Notes under the pieces: generated by a model
The model's database searches: none
Told to the model about the DNA's origin: nothing
What the model saw: the letters and a program-made list of their open reading frames with translations, nothing else
Assembly: GCA_943323725.2 (NCBI GenBank)
Contig: CALPIW020000001.1
Span: 1-29,983, forward strand
Direction: 5' to 3'
Length of the DNA stretch: 29,983 nt
Source: Polynucleobacter meluiroseus
GTDB taxonomy: Bacteria > Verrucomicrobiota > Verrucomicrobiia > Opitutales > UBA953
Translations under genes and position numbers: made by a program
Shown: positions 16,210-24,236 of the stretch, one piece after another
Position numbering within the stretch: the first letter of the stretch is position 1
Layout: every line of letters begins with the position of its first letter

Positions 16210-16902
16210 TTATTTGATTTCCTTGAGGACGAGGTCCTTGAACTGGACGACCATGGGCGGTCCGGCGTGGAGCTGGAGGGCGAGCAGGCCCTTTCTGGCG
16301 CCGACCGCGGTCTCGTCGGTGACGTCGACGGTCTGGACGCCGTTGATGAAGTGCCGCAGGTGGCCGCCCTTGGCGACGACGCGGTATTCGTTCCACGCCT
16401 CGGCGTTGATCTTGGCCTGGATCTCCTCGGTCTTGCCGAGGGAGCCGGTGACTTCGATGTTGGGCTTCTTGGGGTCCTTGGGGTTGGCGCCTTCCTTGAT
16501 GACGACCTTCTGGCTGCGCTCGGCGAGGATGCCTCGCCCCTTCTCTTCGTAGAGGATGCCGGAGAATTTCTTGCCGGCCTCGAAGTCGCCCTGGTAGCCG
16601 GAGATCACGAAGCCCTTCGCGTCGACGAGCTTGCTGCGGTACTGGACGCCGGAGTTGCCGCCGACGATCTTGTACTGGAAGGTAAGCTCGAAGTCGGCGA
16701 CTTCGCCTTCCCAGACGAGGAAGGTGTTGCCCTTGGTGGGCTTCTCCTTGGTCGTGCGGCCGGTGATGGCGCCGTCTTCGACGGACCAGAAATCCAGGCC
16801 CTTCCAGCCCGTGAGATCCTTGCCGTTGAAGAGGTTCTTGTCCTCGGCGGAGACCGACGCGCAGAGCGCGGCGAGGGCGAGGAAGGGGGCGAGCAGCTTC
16901 AT
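16210..16902 (-). CDS. Secreted DUF1080 protein (3-keto-disaccharide hydrolase-like)
   Basis: 230 residues with a signal peptide (cleavage near ASVSA-ED, residue 19). The whole mature region matches the DUF1080 pattern: NLFNGKDLTGWKG at the start, a WSVEDGAITGR block, the FLVWEGEVADFELTFQYKI strand pair, the GNSGVQYRS block, GYQGDFE, and the closing HINGVQTVDVTDE-like and GLLALQLHAGPP-like blocks. The family adopts a concanavalin-like jelly roll; some members hydrolyse 3-keto-disaccharides and family members are abundant in Verrucomicrobiota and Planctomycetota. It acts in the periplasm or outside the cell. It is 18 bases after the isomerase gene and 6 bases before the ThuA-like gene. Confidence 0.9.
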   Translation of the reverse strand: MKLLAPFLALAALCASVSAEDKNLFNGKDLTGWKGLDFWSVEDGAITGRTTKEKPTKGNTFLVWEGEVADFELTFQYKIVGGNSGVQYRSKLVDAKGFVISGYQGDFEAGKKFSGILYEEKGRGILAERSQKVVIKEGANPKDPKKPNIEVTGSLGKTEEIQAKINAEAWNEYRVVAKGGHLRHFINGVQTVDVTDETAVGARKGLLALQLHAGPPMVVQFKDLVLKEIK

Positions 16903-16920
16903 GGTCAGGTCAGCCGGAGG

Positions 16921-17775
16921 TTACTTCTTGCGACCGAAGAAGCGGTGCAGGTTCTTGAGGCCCTTCACGGCGATGTCGTCGCGGCGGGGCTCCATGGCGC
17001 GCCAGATGGCGGCGGCGCGGGCGATCACCTTGACGTCGGTGGTGAAGGATTCGATGACGACCTCCTGCTGGTAGCCGATCTTCTTCAGGGCGGCGACGAT
17101 GGGCTTCCAGTCGAGCGAGTCGTTGCCCGGGGTGCCGCGGTCGGTGCCGCAGGCGTGGAAGTGGCCGAGGTGCTTGCCGGCCTTGAGGATGGCCGCGGCC
17201 TGGTTCTTCTCCTCGATGTTCATGTGGAACGTGTCGAGGTGGAGCTTCACGTTCGGAAGGTTGATGGCCTTGACGAGGCGCAGGCCCTGGTCGCAGGTGT
17301 TGAGGAAGTCGGTCTCGAAGCGGTTCAGCGGCTCGATGTCGAGTTCGACGCCCTTCTTCTGGGCGTGCTTGCCGAGGAGCTTGAGGTTCTTGACGACGAG
17401 CTTGAAGTGCTTGGCCTTGGTCTTGTCGTCATGGGCGCCGATGAGGCCGACGACGGAGTAGAGCGGGCCGATGAGGCGCGGGCAGCCCATCTCGGCGGCC
17501 TGGTCGATCAGGGCCATGATGTACTTGCGGCCGTTGGCCTGGTCCTTGGCGGAACCGCGGAGGTCGCGGCCCGGGCCCATGGCGGCGCAGATGGAGCCGA
17601 TGGCGATGCCGGCCTTGGCGGCGGCGGCCTTGAGGAACTTCGGGTCGACGTGCGAAGGATCCTCGATCGGGATTTCGACGGAATCGAAGCCCCAGTTCTT
17701 GAGCTTCTTGAAGAGATACACGCTCTCGTTGGTGAACGGAGAGGCGTAGAGGAACGTATTGAGGCCGAAACGCAT
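16921..17775 (-). CDS. Sugar isomerase/epimerase, D-allulose (D-tagatose) 3-epimerase-like
   Basis: 284 residues of TIM-barrel fold without a signal peptide, so cytosolic. The metal ligands of the ketose 3-epimerase family are in place: Glu148 (IEPLNRFET), Asp181 (LDTFHMNIEE), His207 (LGHFHACG) and Glu242 (VVIESF). These sit two residues before the Glu150/Asp183/His209/Glu244 numbering I recall for the Agrobacterium enzyme, and the Arg in the TDRGTPG loop is also retained. It likely epimerises a ketose at C3 or a related keto-sugar. It is more specific than the general AP-endonuclease-2 family label, but the substrate is inferred. It lies between the SGNH hydrolase (80 bases upstream) and the DUF1080 gene. 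Confidence 0.87.
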   Translation of the reverse strand: MRFGLNTFLYASPFTNESVYLFKKLKNWGFDSVEIPIEDPSHVDPKFLKAAAAKAGIAIGSICAAMGPGRDLRGSAKDQANGRKYIMALIDQAAEMGCPRLIGPLYSVVGLIGAHDDKTKAKHFKLVVKNLKLLGKHAQKKGVELDIEPLNRFETDFLNTCDQGLRLVKAINLPNVKLHLDTFHMNIEEKNQAAAILKAGKHLGHFHACGTDRGTPGNDSLDWKPIVAALKKIGYQQEVVIESFTTDVKVIARAAAIWRAMEPRRDDIAVKGLKNLHRFFGRKK

Positions 17776-17855
17776 GGTGGTGTGGGTGGTGGGGGAGGTG
17801 CGGAGTTTCAGAGGGGGTCAGGGGGCGGTCAAGGCTGGGCGACGGGTCGGGGCTC

Positions 17856-19145
17856 TCAGGGGACGAGTTCGCCGAGGAGGAGCAGTCCGCCGGGGTGGAA
17901 TTCGAGGGGCGCGAAGCGCTCGGGCTTATCGATCTTGTTCTTGTTCTTCGCCAGGACGGCGGCCTTGTCGATCGGATCGGCCAGGAGTTCCAGCCGGACG
18001 CTGTGCACGCCCTCGGGGAGGTCGGTGCCGACGATGAACGTGCTCAGGCGCGGGTAGGTGCCATAGGCGTCGATGCGCTGGACGACGAACGGCTTGCCGC
18101 CGTCGAGCGTGACGGCGACCTTCCCGCCGGCCGGGCCGACGACGTCGTAGACGGCGCAGTGGGTGCCCTGGAACCTGAACTCGAGGCTCTGGCCGGGCCG
18201 GGTCAGCCTGACCATGGCCGGCAGACGCTTCGCCCCGACCTTGGCGTGGGCATCGGTCGCCGGATCCGCCGACGCGACGCCGGCGGAGAGCTTGGCCGCG
18301 GTGATCGGCGCGAGCTTCGCCCGCTCCCAGTTCGCCGGATCGAGGGCGGGGCCGCTCACGTGCGCGGTGGGCGTGGCGTTGGCGATCGCGAGGGCCGGCA
18401 GCGAGCGGACGATGGCCTGGGTGTAAAGGACGTGGCCGGTGGACTCATGCGGGTGCGTGCTATCCGGCGCGAAGACGAACCGATCGGCGAGCGCGGCCCG
18501 CTCGTCGGCGGTCTTCGGGAGCTTCGCGCGCCAGAGGAGCTTGCCCGCCTTGGCGAGCTTGGCGACCTCCATGCCGAGGGTGATCGAGGGGATGCCGTAA
18601 TGGTCGGCGACTTTCTCCATCGCGCTCGCGGAACGCTGCAGCTTGCCCTCGAGCATCGGCGGCGAAAGCGCTTCGGTGATCGTATAGACGAAGCAGATGT
18701 CGGTGCTGGGGTTGGCCTTCCAGGTCTGGCGGACGATGCCTTCCATCGCGCGGATGATGCGCTGCGGATCGGCGCCGCCGTCGTTCACGGCGAACTCGAC
18801 GAAGAGGAGGTCCGGCCCTTTCGAGAGGACGTCCTGCTGCACGCGGAACACGCCGAGGTCCGAACCGGTGCCACCGATGGCGGCGTTGATCTCGGTGAAG
18901 CTGGCCTGCGGGCAGGCCTGCCTGAAATGGGCGAGGGTCTGCACGCGCCAGCCGTTCTGGGCGGTGATCGAGCCGCCGAGATAACCGATCTTGATCTCCG
19001 CGCCGGTCGTCTGGGCCTTGCGGAAGAAATTCGGGAGCCCGCCGCGCGGCGTGACCTCCCGGGCTTCGACGAGCGGGAAATCCTTGCCGGCGGCCTGGCC
19101 GAGGACGGCGGCGCACAGCGCCAAGGCGGAGAAGAGCAGTCTCAT
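17856..19145 (-). CDS. Secreted SGNH/GDSL-type hydrolase
   Basis: 429 residues with a signal peptide (cleavage near GQAAG, residue 20). The SGNH fold shows the nucleophile in GGSIT (Ser59), a glycine block in AAIGGTGSD, the asparagine block EFAVNDGG and the Asp/His pair in DSTHPHESTGH. A C-terminal beta-rich domain (about 270-429) contains strands such as SLEFRFQGTHCAVYDVVGPAGG, resembling carbohydrate-binding or jelly-roll modules found on carbohydrate esterases. It probably removes acyl groups from a polysaccharide or glycoconjugate outside the cell. It is the first gene of the minus-strand carbohydrate cluster; an 80-base gap with no terminator separates it from the epimerase-like gene. 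Confidence 0.82.
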   Translation of the reverse strand: MRLLFSALALCAAVLGQAAGKDFPLVEAREVTPRGGLPNFFRKAQTTGAEIKIGYLGGSITAQNGWRVQTLAHFRQACPQASFTEINAAIGGTGSDLGVFRVQQDVLSKGPDLLFVEFAVNDGGADPQRIIRAMEGIVRQTWKANPSTDICFVYTITEALSPPMLEGKLQRSASAMEKVADHYGIPSITLGMEVAKLAKAGKLLWRAKLPKTADERAALADRFVFAPDSTHPHESTGHVLYTQAIVRSLPALAIANATPTAHVSGPALDPANWERAKLAPITAAKLSAGVASADPATDAHAKVGAKRLPAMVRLTRPGQSLEFRFQGTHCAVYDVVGPAGGKVAVTLDGGKPFVVQRIDAYGTYPRLSTFIVGTDLPEGVHSVRLELLADPIDKAAVLAKNKNKIDKPERFAPLEFHPGGLLLLGELVP

Positions 19146-19258
19146 GGGGTGCGGGATTAGACGATGGGGAAGCCCGCAAGTTCCAGCCTATTGACGATCC
19201 GGACCGGAAAATCGAAAGTCCGCCTTCCTTCCGGAGCCGAGGCCCGTAAGTTCGACGC

Positions 19259-20290
19259 ATGGACAACCTCACGCACGCCGCCCTGGGCATCGCCGCCGGG
19301 ATCGCCGTCCATCGTCGCGGCGGCTCGGTCTCCGCCGCCGCGGTGGCCGCCCTGCTCGCGTCCGAGGCGCCTGACCTCGACGTCTTCATCCGGGCCGCCG
19401 ACGATCCGCTCGTCGCCTTCCGCTGGCACCGCCACTTCACGCACAGCTTCGTGTTCATGCCGGTGCTGGCGCTGGCCGCCGCCTGGCTCACGACGCTCTT
19501 CTTCCGTCGGCGGCACAACGTCGGCTGGCGCGAACTGTTCCTGCCCGGCCTCGCCGGCGCGCTCACGCACCTGCTCTGCGACGGGTGCACGAGCTACGGC
19601 ACGATGCTCCTGTGGCCGTTCACGGAAGCGCGCTTCGCCTGGGACTGCCTCCCGATCATCGACCTCGCGGTCACCCTGCCCGTGCTGACGTTCGCCGTGC
19701 TCGCCTGGCGCCGGCACTCGCCGCGGCTGGCGGCTTACGCGCTGCTGTGGTTCGGCGCCTACGCGACGCTCGGACTGACCCAGCAGGCGCGCGCGGAACG
19801 CAGCCTGCGGACCTGGCTGACGACGCAGGCCATCACGCCGGAGCGTCTGGCGGTGAAGCCGACGGTCTCCAACCTCATCGTCTGGCGGGCGGTCTGGCTG
19901 CACCAAGGGCGCTGGCACGTCGCGGCGGTGCGTAACGTGCCGTTCACGCGGACACGTCTCGTGGTCGGCGAGACCCGCGCGGCCTGGGCGCCGACGTCCC
20001 CCGGCAATCCCCCGCCCTTCTCCGAAGGCTCCCACCTGATCGCCGACTTCTCCCGCTTCACCGGCGGTTGGAACACCTACGACCAGACCGACGGCGCGAT
20101 CCTCGTCGGGGACATCCGCTTCGCGATGCTCCCGACCAGCAGCCGCCCGCTGTGGTCCGTGCGTTGCGCCCCCGGCGGCACGCTCGCCGACACGACGCTC
20201 ATCATGGACCGGAGCCTCCGGGACGGCGACTGGGGCCGACTCGGCGCCTTGCTCTCGGGGTCGGAACCCCGTTTCATCGACCTCGAATAA
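19259..20290 (+). CDS. YdjM-like membrane-bound metal-dependent hydrolase family protein
   Basis: 343 residues. The N-terminal half carries the YdjM/YbcI (DUF457) signature: NLTHAALG (3-10, His6), EAPDLDVF (36-43) and HRHFTHSF (57-64), set around several membrane segments (about 64-82, 95-112, 135-155, 165-185). The C-terminal half (about 200-343) is soluble, mostly beta, and not part of the minimal family. The family is annotated as metal-dependent hydrolases from its conserved His/Asp pattern, with no firm reaction known. It starts a plus-strand operon: the GH16-like gene follows after a single base. No Shine-Dalgarno sequence precedes it. Confidence 0.82.
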   Translation: MDNLTHAALGIAAGIAVHRRGGSVSAAAVAALLASEAPDLDVFIRAADDPLVAFRWHRHFTHSFVFMPVLALAAAWLTTLFFRRRHNVGWRELFLPGLAGALTHLLCDGCTSYGTMLLWPFTEARFAWDCLPIIDLAVTLPVLTFAVLAWRRHSPRLAAYALLWFGAYATLGLTQQARAERSLRTWLTTQAITPERLAVKPTVSNLIVWRAVWLHQGRWHVAAVRNVPFTRTRLVVGETRAAWAPTSPGNPPPFSEGSHLIADFSRFTGGWNTYDQTDGAILVGDIRFAMLPTSSRPLWSVRCAPGGTLADTTLIMDRSLRDGDWGRLGALLSGSEPRFIDLE

Positions 20291-20291
20291 C

Positions 20292-21050
20292 ATGCGCCCC
20301 CTCCTCCTCCTGCTGCTCGGTGCCTCCGCCTACGCCGCCGCCCCGACGCTCAAGCTCGTGCTCGACGACGGCTTCGACGGTGCGGAACTCGACGCGCAGA
20401 CCTGGAACATCGAGACCGGCAAGCGTCGCGATTCGCTCAACTCCCCCAAGGCGGTCGACCTGAAAGACGGCGTGCTGAAGATCACGACCTGGACGGACGT
20501 CGACGGGACGACCTATTGCGGCTTCGTCACGACGCGCAAGAAGTTCGCCCTCGTCCAAGGCAAGTTCGAGGCGCGCTGCCGCTTCTCCGTCCAGCCCGGC
20601 ACGCAGATCGCCTTCTGGTCGCAGTCGCCGACCTACGGCCAATCCGGCACGGCCGCCGGCGCCGCGGCCGACGGCGTCGAGATGGACATCCTCGAGACGA
20701 CCGGCCTGAAGAAAGGCGGCTACCAGTCCGTGCTGCACTGGGGTCCGTACCAGCACGCGACGGAGAAGAAGAGCAGCTCGACGCAGCATCCGGCGTCCGT
20801 CGGCGGAAAGTGGCACGACTACGGCGTCGAGTGGGACGATTCGGGCTACCGCTTCAGCTTCGACGGCAAGGTCGTCTGGACCGACGCGAAATGCCCTGGC
20901 TCCAAGGCGCCGCAGTTCCTCCTGCTCACGAGCGAATCCAATATCAAAGGCTGGAACGGCGAACGCCCCAAGAAAGGCTATGGCCTGAAGTCAGCCTCGC
21001 AGAATACCTTCGAGATCGACTGGGTGAAGGCCTGGGAACGTAGCCGCTGA
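20292..21050 (+). CDS. Secreted glycoside hydrolase family 16-like protein
   Basis: 252 residues with a signal peptide (hydrophobic 3-12, cleavage near AYAAA, residue 16). The catalytic signature ExDxxE of GH16 is present as EMDILE (Glu130 nucleophile, Asp132, Glu135 acid/base). Surrounding blocks also fit: DDGFDGAELDAQTWN at the start, GKFEARCRF before the active site, WHDYGVEWDDSGYRFSFDGKVVW and the final IDWVKAWE. GH16 enzymes cut beta-1,3/1,4-glucans, agar, carrageenan or xyloglucan; the substrate cannot be told here. It sits 1 base after the YdjM-like gene and 17 before the lipid A acyltransferase. Confidence 0.88.
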   Translation: MRPLLLLLLGASAYAAAPTLKLVLDDGFDGAELDAQTWNIETGKRRDSLNSPKAVDLKDGVLKITTWTDVDGTTYCGFVTTRKKFALVQGKFEARCRFSVQPGTQIAFWSQSPTYGQSGTAAGAAADGVEMDILETTGLKKGGYQSVLHWGPYQHATEKKSSSTQHPASVGGKWHDYGVEWDDSGYRFSFDGKVVWTDAKCPGSKAPQFLLLTSESNIKGWNGERPKKGYGLKSASQNTFEIDWVKAWERSR

Positions 21051-21067
21051 ATCCGCTCCTGACCGCC

Positions 21068-21967
21068 ATGCCCGCCCCCCGCCTCGCCCGACTATCCGGC
21101 GCCGCCTTCACCCGCGTCGCCCTGGGTTGCCTCTGGCTCGTCGCCTGGCTGCCTTGGTCCTGGCAAAGGGGCCTCGCCGCCGCTTTCGGCGCCTTCGCTT
21201 TCCACGTCGTGCGGATCCGCCGCCACGTGGTGCTCATCAACCTCCGCGTCTGCTTCCCGGAGCTCACGGAGTCCGCCCGCCACACTTTGGCGCGCCGCCA
21301 CTACCAGTCCCTCGCCCTCGGCATCCTGGAAGTCGCGCGTTGCTGGTGGCGCCAGCCCGCCGCCCTGCCCCCTTGCCGCATCGAAGGGGTCGAAGCGCTG
21401 GAGAAAGCCTTGGCCACCGGCCGCGGCGTGTTGCTGGTCTCCGGTCACTTCACGACGCTCGAGATCGCCGGTCGCATGCTCGCCCTGCGCACGCCGATCT
21501 GCTGCCTCTACCGCGACCCGAATAATCCCGTGCTGGCCGACCTGCTCCGCAAGCACCGCACGGCCTGGGCGAACCGCGCCATCGAGATGCGTGACATGTC
21601 CGGCCTCATGCGCGCCCTCCGCGACGGCGAAGCGGTCTGGTATGCGCCCGACCAAGGCAAGTGGACGCCGCAGTCGGCGGTGCTCCCCTTCTTCGGCCGG
21701 CCCGCCATCACGAATCTCTCGACGTCGCGTCTGGCGAAGATGTCCGGCGCCGCCGTGTTCACCTTCTTCCCCCGCCGCGAAAAGGACGGTACCTACGTGC
21801 TCACGATCAGCCCCGCGCTGGCCGACTTCCCTTCCGCGGATCCGGAAGCCGACACGTTGCGCCTGACGGCGATGCTGGAAGAAGCGGTCCGCGCGGCGCC
21901 CGAGCAGTACCTCTGGGTCCATCGCCGCTTCAAAGGCTTCAACGGCAACCCCGTCAGCCCTTACTGA
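21068..21967 (+). CDS. Lipid A biosynthesis acyltransferase (LpxL/HtrB family)
   Basis: 299 residues, the normal length for LpxL/LpxM. An N-terminal membrane segment (about 15-45) precedes the cytosolic acyltransferase domain with the HX4D/E catalytic motif as GHFTTLE (His127, Glu132). Further family blocks are NLRVCFPELTE (58-68), YAPDQGKW with the conserved Asp, PFFGRPA and the late QYLWVHRRFKGF. It transfers secondary acyl chains to a lipid A precursor, so the cell probably makes a lipid A-type outer membrane. It ends the plus-strand operon, and its last 7 bases overlap the end of the convergent glycosyltransferase. Confidence 0.92.
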   Translation: MPAPRLARLSGAAFTRVALGCLWLVAWLPWSWQRGLAAAFGAFAFHVVRIRRHVVLINLRVCFPELTESARHTLARRHYQSLALGILEVARCWWRQPAALPPCRIEGVEALEKALATGRGVLLVSGHFTTLEIAGRMLALRTPICCLYRDPNNPVLADLLRKHRTAWANRAIEMRDMSGLMRALRDGEAVWYAPDQGKWTPQSAVLPFFGRPAITNLSTSRLAKMSGAAVFTFFPRREKDGTYVLTISPALADFPSADPEADTLRLTAMLEEAVRAAPEQYLWVHRRFKGFNGNPVSPY

Positions 21968-23001
21968 GCGAGCACGCGGCGGAACTGGCCGACCAAAGCC
22001 GCCAGATGCGCCTCTTTGCCATAACGGGCGAGCGCGATCGACCGACCCGAACTCGCCTGCTCGCGGCGCGCGCCCTCATCCGACAGCAAACCGCTCATCG
22101 CGGCGGCCATGGCTGCGCAGTCTCCCGGAGGCACGGGGATACCAGCGCCGCCGCTGATGACCTCCGCCAGGCCGCCGACCGCGAAAGCGACCACCGGGAC
22201 TTCGCAGGCCATGGCTTCGATCGCGGCGAGGCCGAAGGGCTCCTCGCGCGAAGGCACGACCACCACCGATGCGTGAGGCAGCAGGCGCGAGATGTCTTCG
22301 CGATGGCCCAACAAGCGGACGCCGTCGAGCGGCAGGCCGGACGGCAGCACGCCGCCACCGATGACGGCAAGCACGGCGTCGGGCCGCTTCCGGCGCAGTT
22401 CCGCGAAGGCGCGCACGGCGAGGTCTTGTCCTTTACGATGCGAGATCAGGCCGACGACCGCGACGACCGGGACGGCGGCGGCGACGCCGAGCGCGGCGCG
22501 CAAGCGGTCCGGCTCGCCGGCTGACGCCGGACGGAACTCGGCGGCATCGACGAAGTTGGGCAAGGTGACGACTTCGGTCATCCAGTTCCACGGCAGCAAC
22601 CGATGGCGGCGCGCGACATCGGCTGAGACGGCGAGGAGCAGGTCATGGAAGCCGGTATGCAGCTGCGGATGGTTCGCATGCAGGTGAGCCACGCTCCGGA
22701 TACCATGACGTTGGCGCAGGAGGGCGGCGAAGTTGCCGGAGCGCGTCAGGTGAGAATGAATGAGGCCGATACCATGCCGCCGACACCAGGCGGCCGCACG
22801 ATCGCCTTCGTCGAACGGCCAGCGCGTGAAGTCGGTGCGCAGCACCGGGACGTCAGCCGGCAGGTCGCGACCGACCCACGAGTCCTCCTCGCACGCCAAA
22901 GCGGCGTCGTGCCCGGCGGCGCGGAGCAGCAACAGGATGCGACGGGCGTAGACGGCCGCGCCGTTCACGCCGCGGTTGGAGGATGCGATCAGAACACGCA
23001 T
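21961..23001 (-). CDS. Glycosyltransferase family 4 protein
   Basis: 346 residues with the GT-B fold. The N-terminal domain starts MRVLIASSNRGVNGAAVYARR, with the Gly loop of the acceptor site, and includes IHSHLTRSG and VSADVARRH. The C-terminal domain has VGLISHRKGQDLAVRAFA, a basic donor-phosphate region, and the EX7E motif SREEPFGLAAIE (Glu254 and Glu262). It should transfer a sugar from a nucleotide donor to a cell-envelope glycan, but the acceptor cannot be told. It is 3 bases after the TonB-like gene and overlaps the 3' end of the convergent lipid A acyltransferase by 7 bases, so an envelope (LPS) role is plausible. Confidence 0.9.
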   Translation of the reverse strand: MRVLIASSNRGVNGAAVYARRILLLLRAAGHDAALACEEDSWVGRDLPADVPVLRTDFTRWPFDEGDRAAAWCRRHGIGLIHSHLTRSGNFAALLRQRHGIRSVAHLHANHPQLHTGFHDLLLAVSADVARRHRLLPWNWMTEVVTLPNFVDAAEFRPASAGEPDRLRAALGVAAAVPVVAVVGLISHRKGQDLAVRAFAELRRKRPDAVLAVIGGGVLPSGLPLDGVRLLGHREDISRLLPHASVVVVPSREEPFGLAAIEAMACEVPVVAFAVGGLAEVISGGAGIPVPPGDCAAMAAAMSGLLSDEGARREQASSGRSIALARYGKEAHLAALVGQFRRVLAQ

Positions 23002-23004
23002 GGG

Positions 23005-23625
23005 TCAGCGTAGTTCGAAACGATAGCTGGCGACGGCCTCCGACGCGACGGGCGCGTGGTTGCGCGTGGCGGGCTCGAAGGTCGACGCCCGGGCGGCCGC
23101 CAACGCGGCCTCGTCGAGCAGGCGGCTGCCCGAACTGGCGGTGAGCTCGACCGCGCGCACGGTGCCGTCGGCGGCGAGCGCGATGCGGACGCCGACGACG
23201 CCGGCGACACCGGCGCGACGCGCCCGCTCGGGATAGGCCGGCTCCTGCCGGGCGCGGAAAGCGGGCGGGACGACGACCTCCGCGACGGGCGCGGCGACGG
23301 CCACGCCGCGAGGCTCGGCCGCCACGGGGGCCACGACGGCGGGCGAAGCGACCACCGGAGCGGTCGCCGGCGGGAGCGCGGCGGCGGGCACAGGGACGAA
23401 GGCCGGCGTCACGGGTAAAGTCAGGCCGGCGCCGAGGGCGGCGCCTTCCTTAGCCTCGCCAGGCAAGGCGACCGGCTCCGGCATCAAGGTCACGAGGATG
23501 TGGCCGCCTTCCGTGGTCGGCTCGCCGGCCCCGCGGAGGCCGCCGATCCAGACCGCGCCCAAGGCCATCGCGTGGACGCAGGCCACCGCGGTCCAGATCA
23601 GGCGATGACGGCGGCGGTCAGACAC
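23005..23625 (-). CDS. TonB-like energy-transducing protein
   Basis: 206 residues from a GTG start. A cytoplasmic basic N-terminus leads to a membrane anchor (about 9-28), a Pro/Ala/Val-rich periplasmic spacer (about 50-120), and a C-terminal TonB domain (about 123-206) with the typical PAYPERARRAGVAGVVGVRI and SGSRLLDEAALAAARASTFEPA blocks. TonB proteins pass proton-motive force from ExbB/ExbD to outer-membrane receptors. Those partners are not in the window. The spacer has little Lys-Pro, being mainly Val/Ala/Pro. It lies between a SixA-like phosphatase gene (47 bases upstream) and a glycosyltransferase (3 bases downstream), so a dedicated envelope function is possible. Confidence 0.85.
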   Translation of the reverse strand: MSDRRRHRLIWTAVACVHAMALGAVWIGGLRGAGEPTTEGGHILVTLMPEPVALPGEAKEGAALGAGLTLPVTPAFVPVPAAALPPATAPVVASPAVVAPVAAEPRGVAVAAPVAEVVVPPAFRARQEPAYPERARRAGVAGVVGVRIALAADGTVRAVELTASSGSRLLDEAALAAARASTFEPATRNHAPVASEAVASYRFELR

Positions 23626-23672
23626 ACCGGGAGGGTCGGAGCGACGGCGAGTTCAGTCAAGAACGGGGCGTG

Positions 23673-24161
23673 TCATTTGGTAAGGTCGGGCGGCACCATC
23701 CAGAGCAGGCTCCAGGCGCCGAACGGCCTCGCCCGGTCCGGCTTGCTCCGCCGCTCCAACGCCATCAGGCCGGCCTTACGGAAACGGATCCCTTCGCCGC
23801 CGTCGGGCAGGCCGAGCAGGAGCGCGGCCAGCACCGCGAGATGCGGGTTATGGCCGACGAGCAGGCGGCTGCGCCGAGCCTTGGCGACGATCGCCGCGGT
23901 CTTCCGCGGATCGGCCTCCGGCTCCAGGCCCGCGAACACTTTCAACGGCAAGGCGGAGCGGGTCGCCAGCCGGAGCAGCTGGGCCGTCCGGACCGCGCGC
24001 ACCAACGGGCTGTGTTCGATCGCGTCGACTTCCGCCAGAGGCGCGAGGCCCGCGCCTTGGGCCAGCAGGGCGACCTGCCGCTGCCCATGGGCCGTGAGGT
24101 CGCGCGAAGCGTCCGGCGTCCCGGGGACGGCTTCGGCATGGCGGAGCAGGTAAAGTCGCAT
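23673..24161 (-). CDS. SixA-like phosphohistidine phosphatase
   Basis: 162 residues, the usual SixA length, from the ATG at 24161; a longer frame exists upstream but gives a non-homologous basic leader. The phosphohistidine-accepting motif is LRHAEA (Arg7, His8), the second arginine is in SPLVRAVRTAQLL, and the late histidine is in VGHNPHL. SixA removes phosphate from histidines of signalling or PTS-related proteins. A possible partner in the window is HPr, though it is 13 kb away. The gene may be co-transcribed with the TonB-like and glycosyltransferase genes. It is divergent from the carboxypeptidase gene with a 75-base gap. Confidence 0.85.
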   Translation of the reverse strand: MRLYLLRHAEAVPGTPDASRDLTAHGQRQVALLAQGAGLAPLAEVDAIEHSPLVRAVRTAQLLRLATRSALPLKVFAGLEPEADPRKTAAIVAKARRSRLLVGHNPHLAVLAALLLGLPDGGEGIRFRKAGLMALERRSKPDRARPFGAWSLLWMVPPDLTK

Positions 24162-24179
24162 GTCGGAAAAGTGACGTTC

Positions 24180-24212
24180 GGCGGAGCCGATGCAAATCGG
24201 ACTTGCTCCGCC
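24180..24212 (+). promoter_or_regulatory. Nested hairpin in the sixA-like/dacA-like divergent gap
   Basis: An outer stem GGCGGAGC (24180-24187) with GCTCCGCC (24205-24212) encloses an inner stem CCGAT (24187-24191) with ATCGG (24196-24200) around a GCAA tetraloop; the two stems share the base at 24187, leaving a one-sided bulge. There is no T-run. It could be a 5' untranslated leader structure of the carboxypeptidase mRNA, whose start is 24 bases later, or an operator shared by both genes. Confidence 0.4.
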
Positions 24213-24236
24213 GTCTTGTCCGTCAACCAATCGCCC

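Noticed and set aside
15403..18057. Long plus-strand open frame across the carbohydrate cluster
   Set aside because: Antisense to ThuA-like, DUF1080 and epimerase-like genes; low-complexity acidic product.
23670..24236. N-terminal extension of the carboxypeptidase
   Set aside because: The frame is open upstream, but that part is antisense to the SixA-like gene and would bury the signal peptide.
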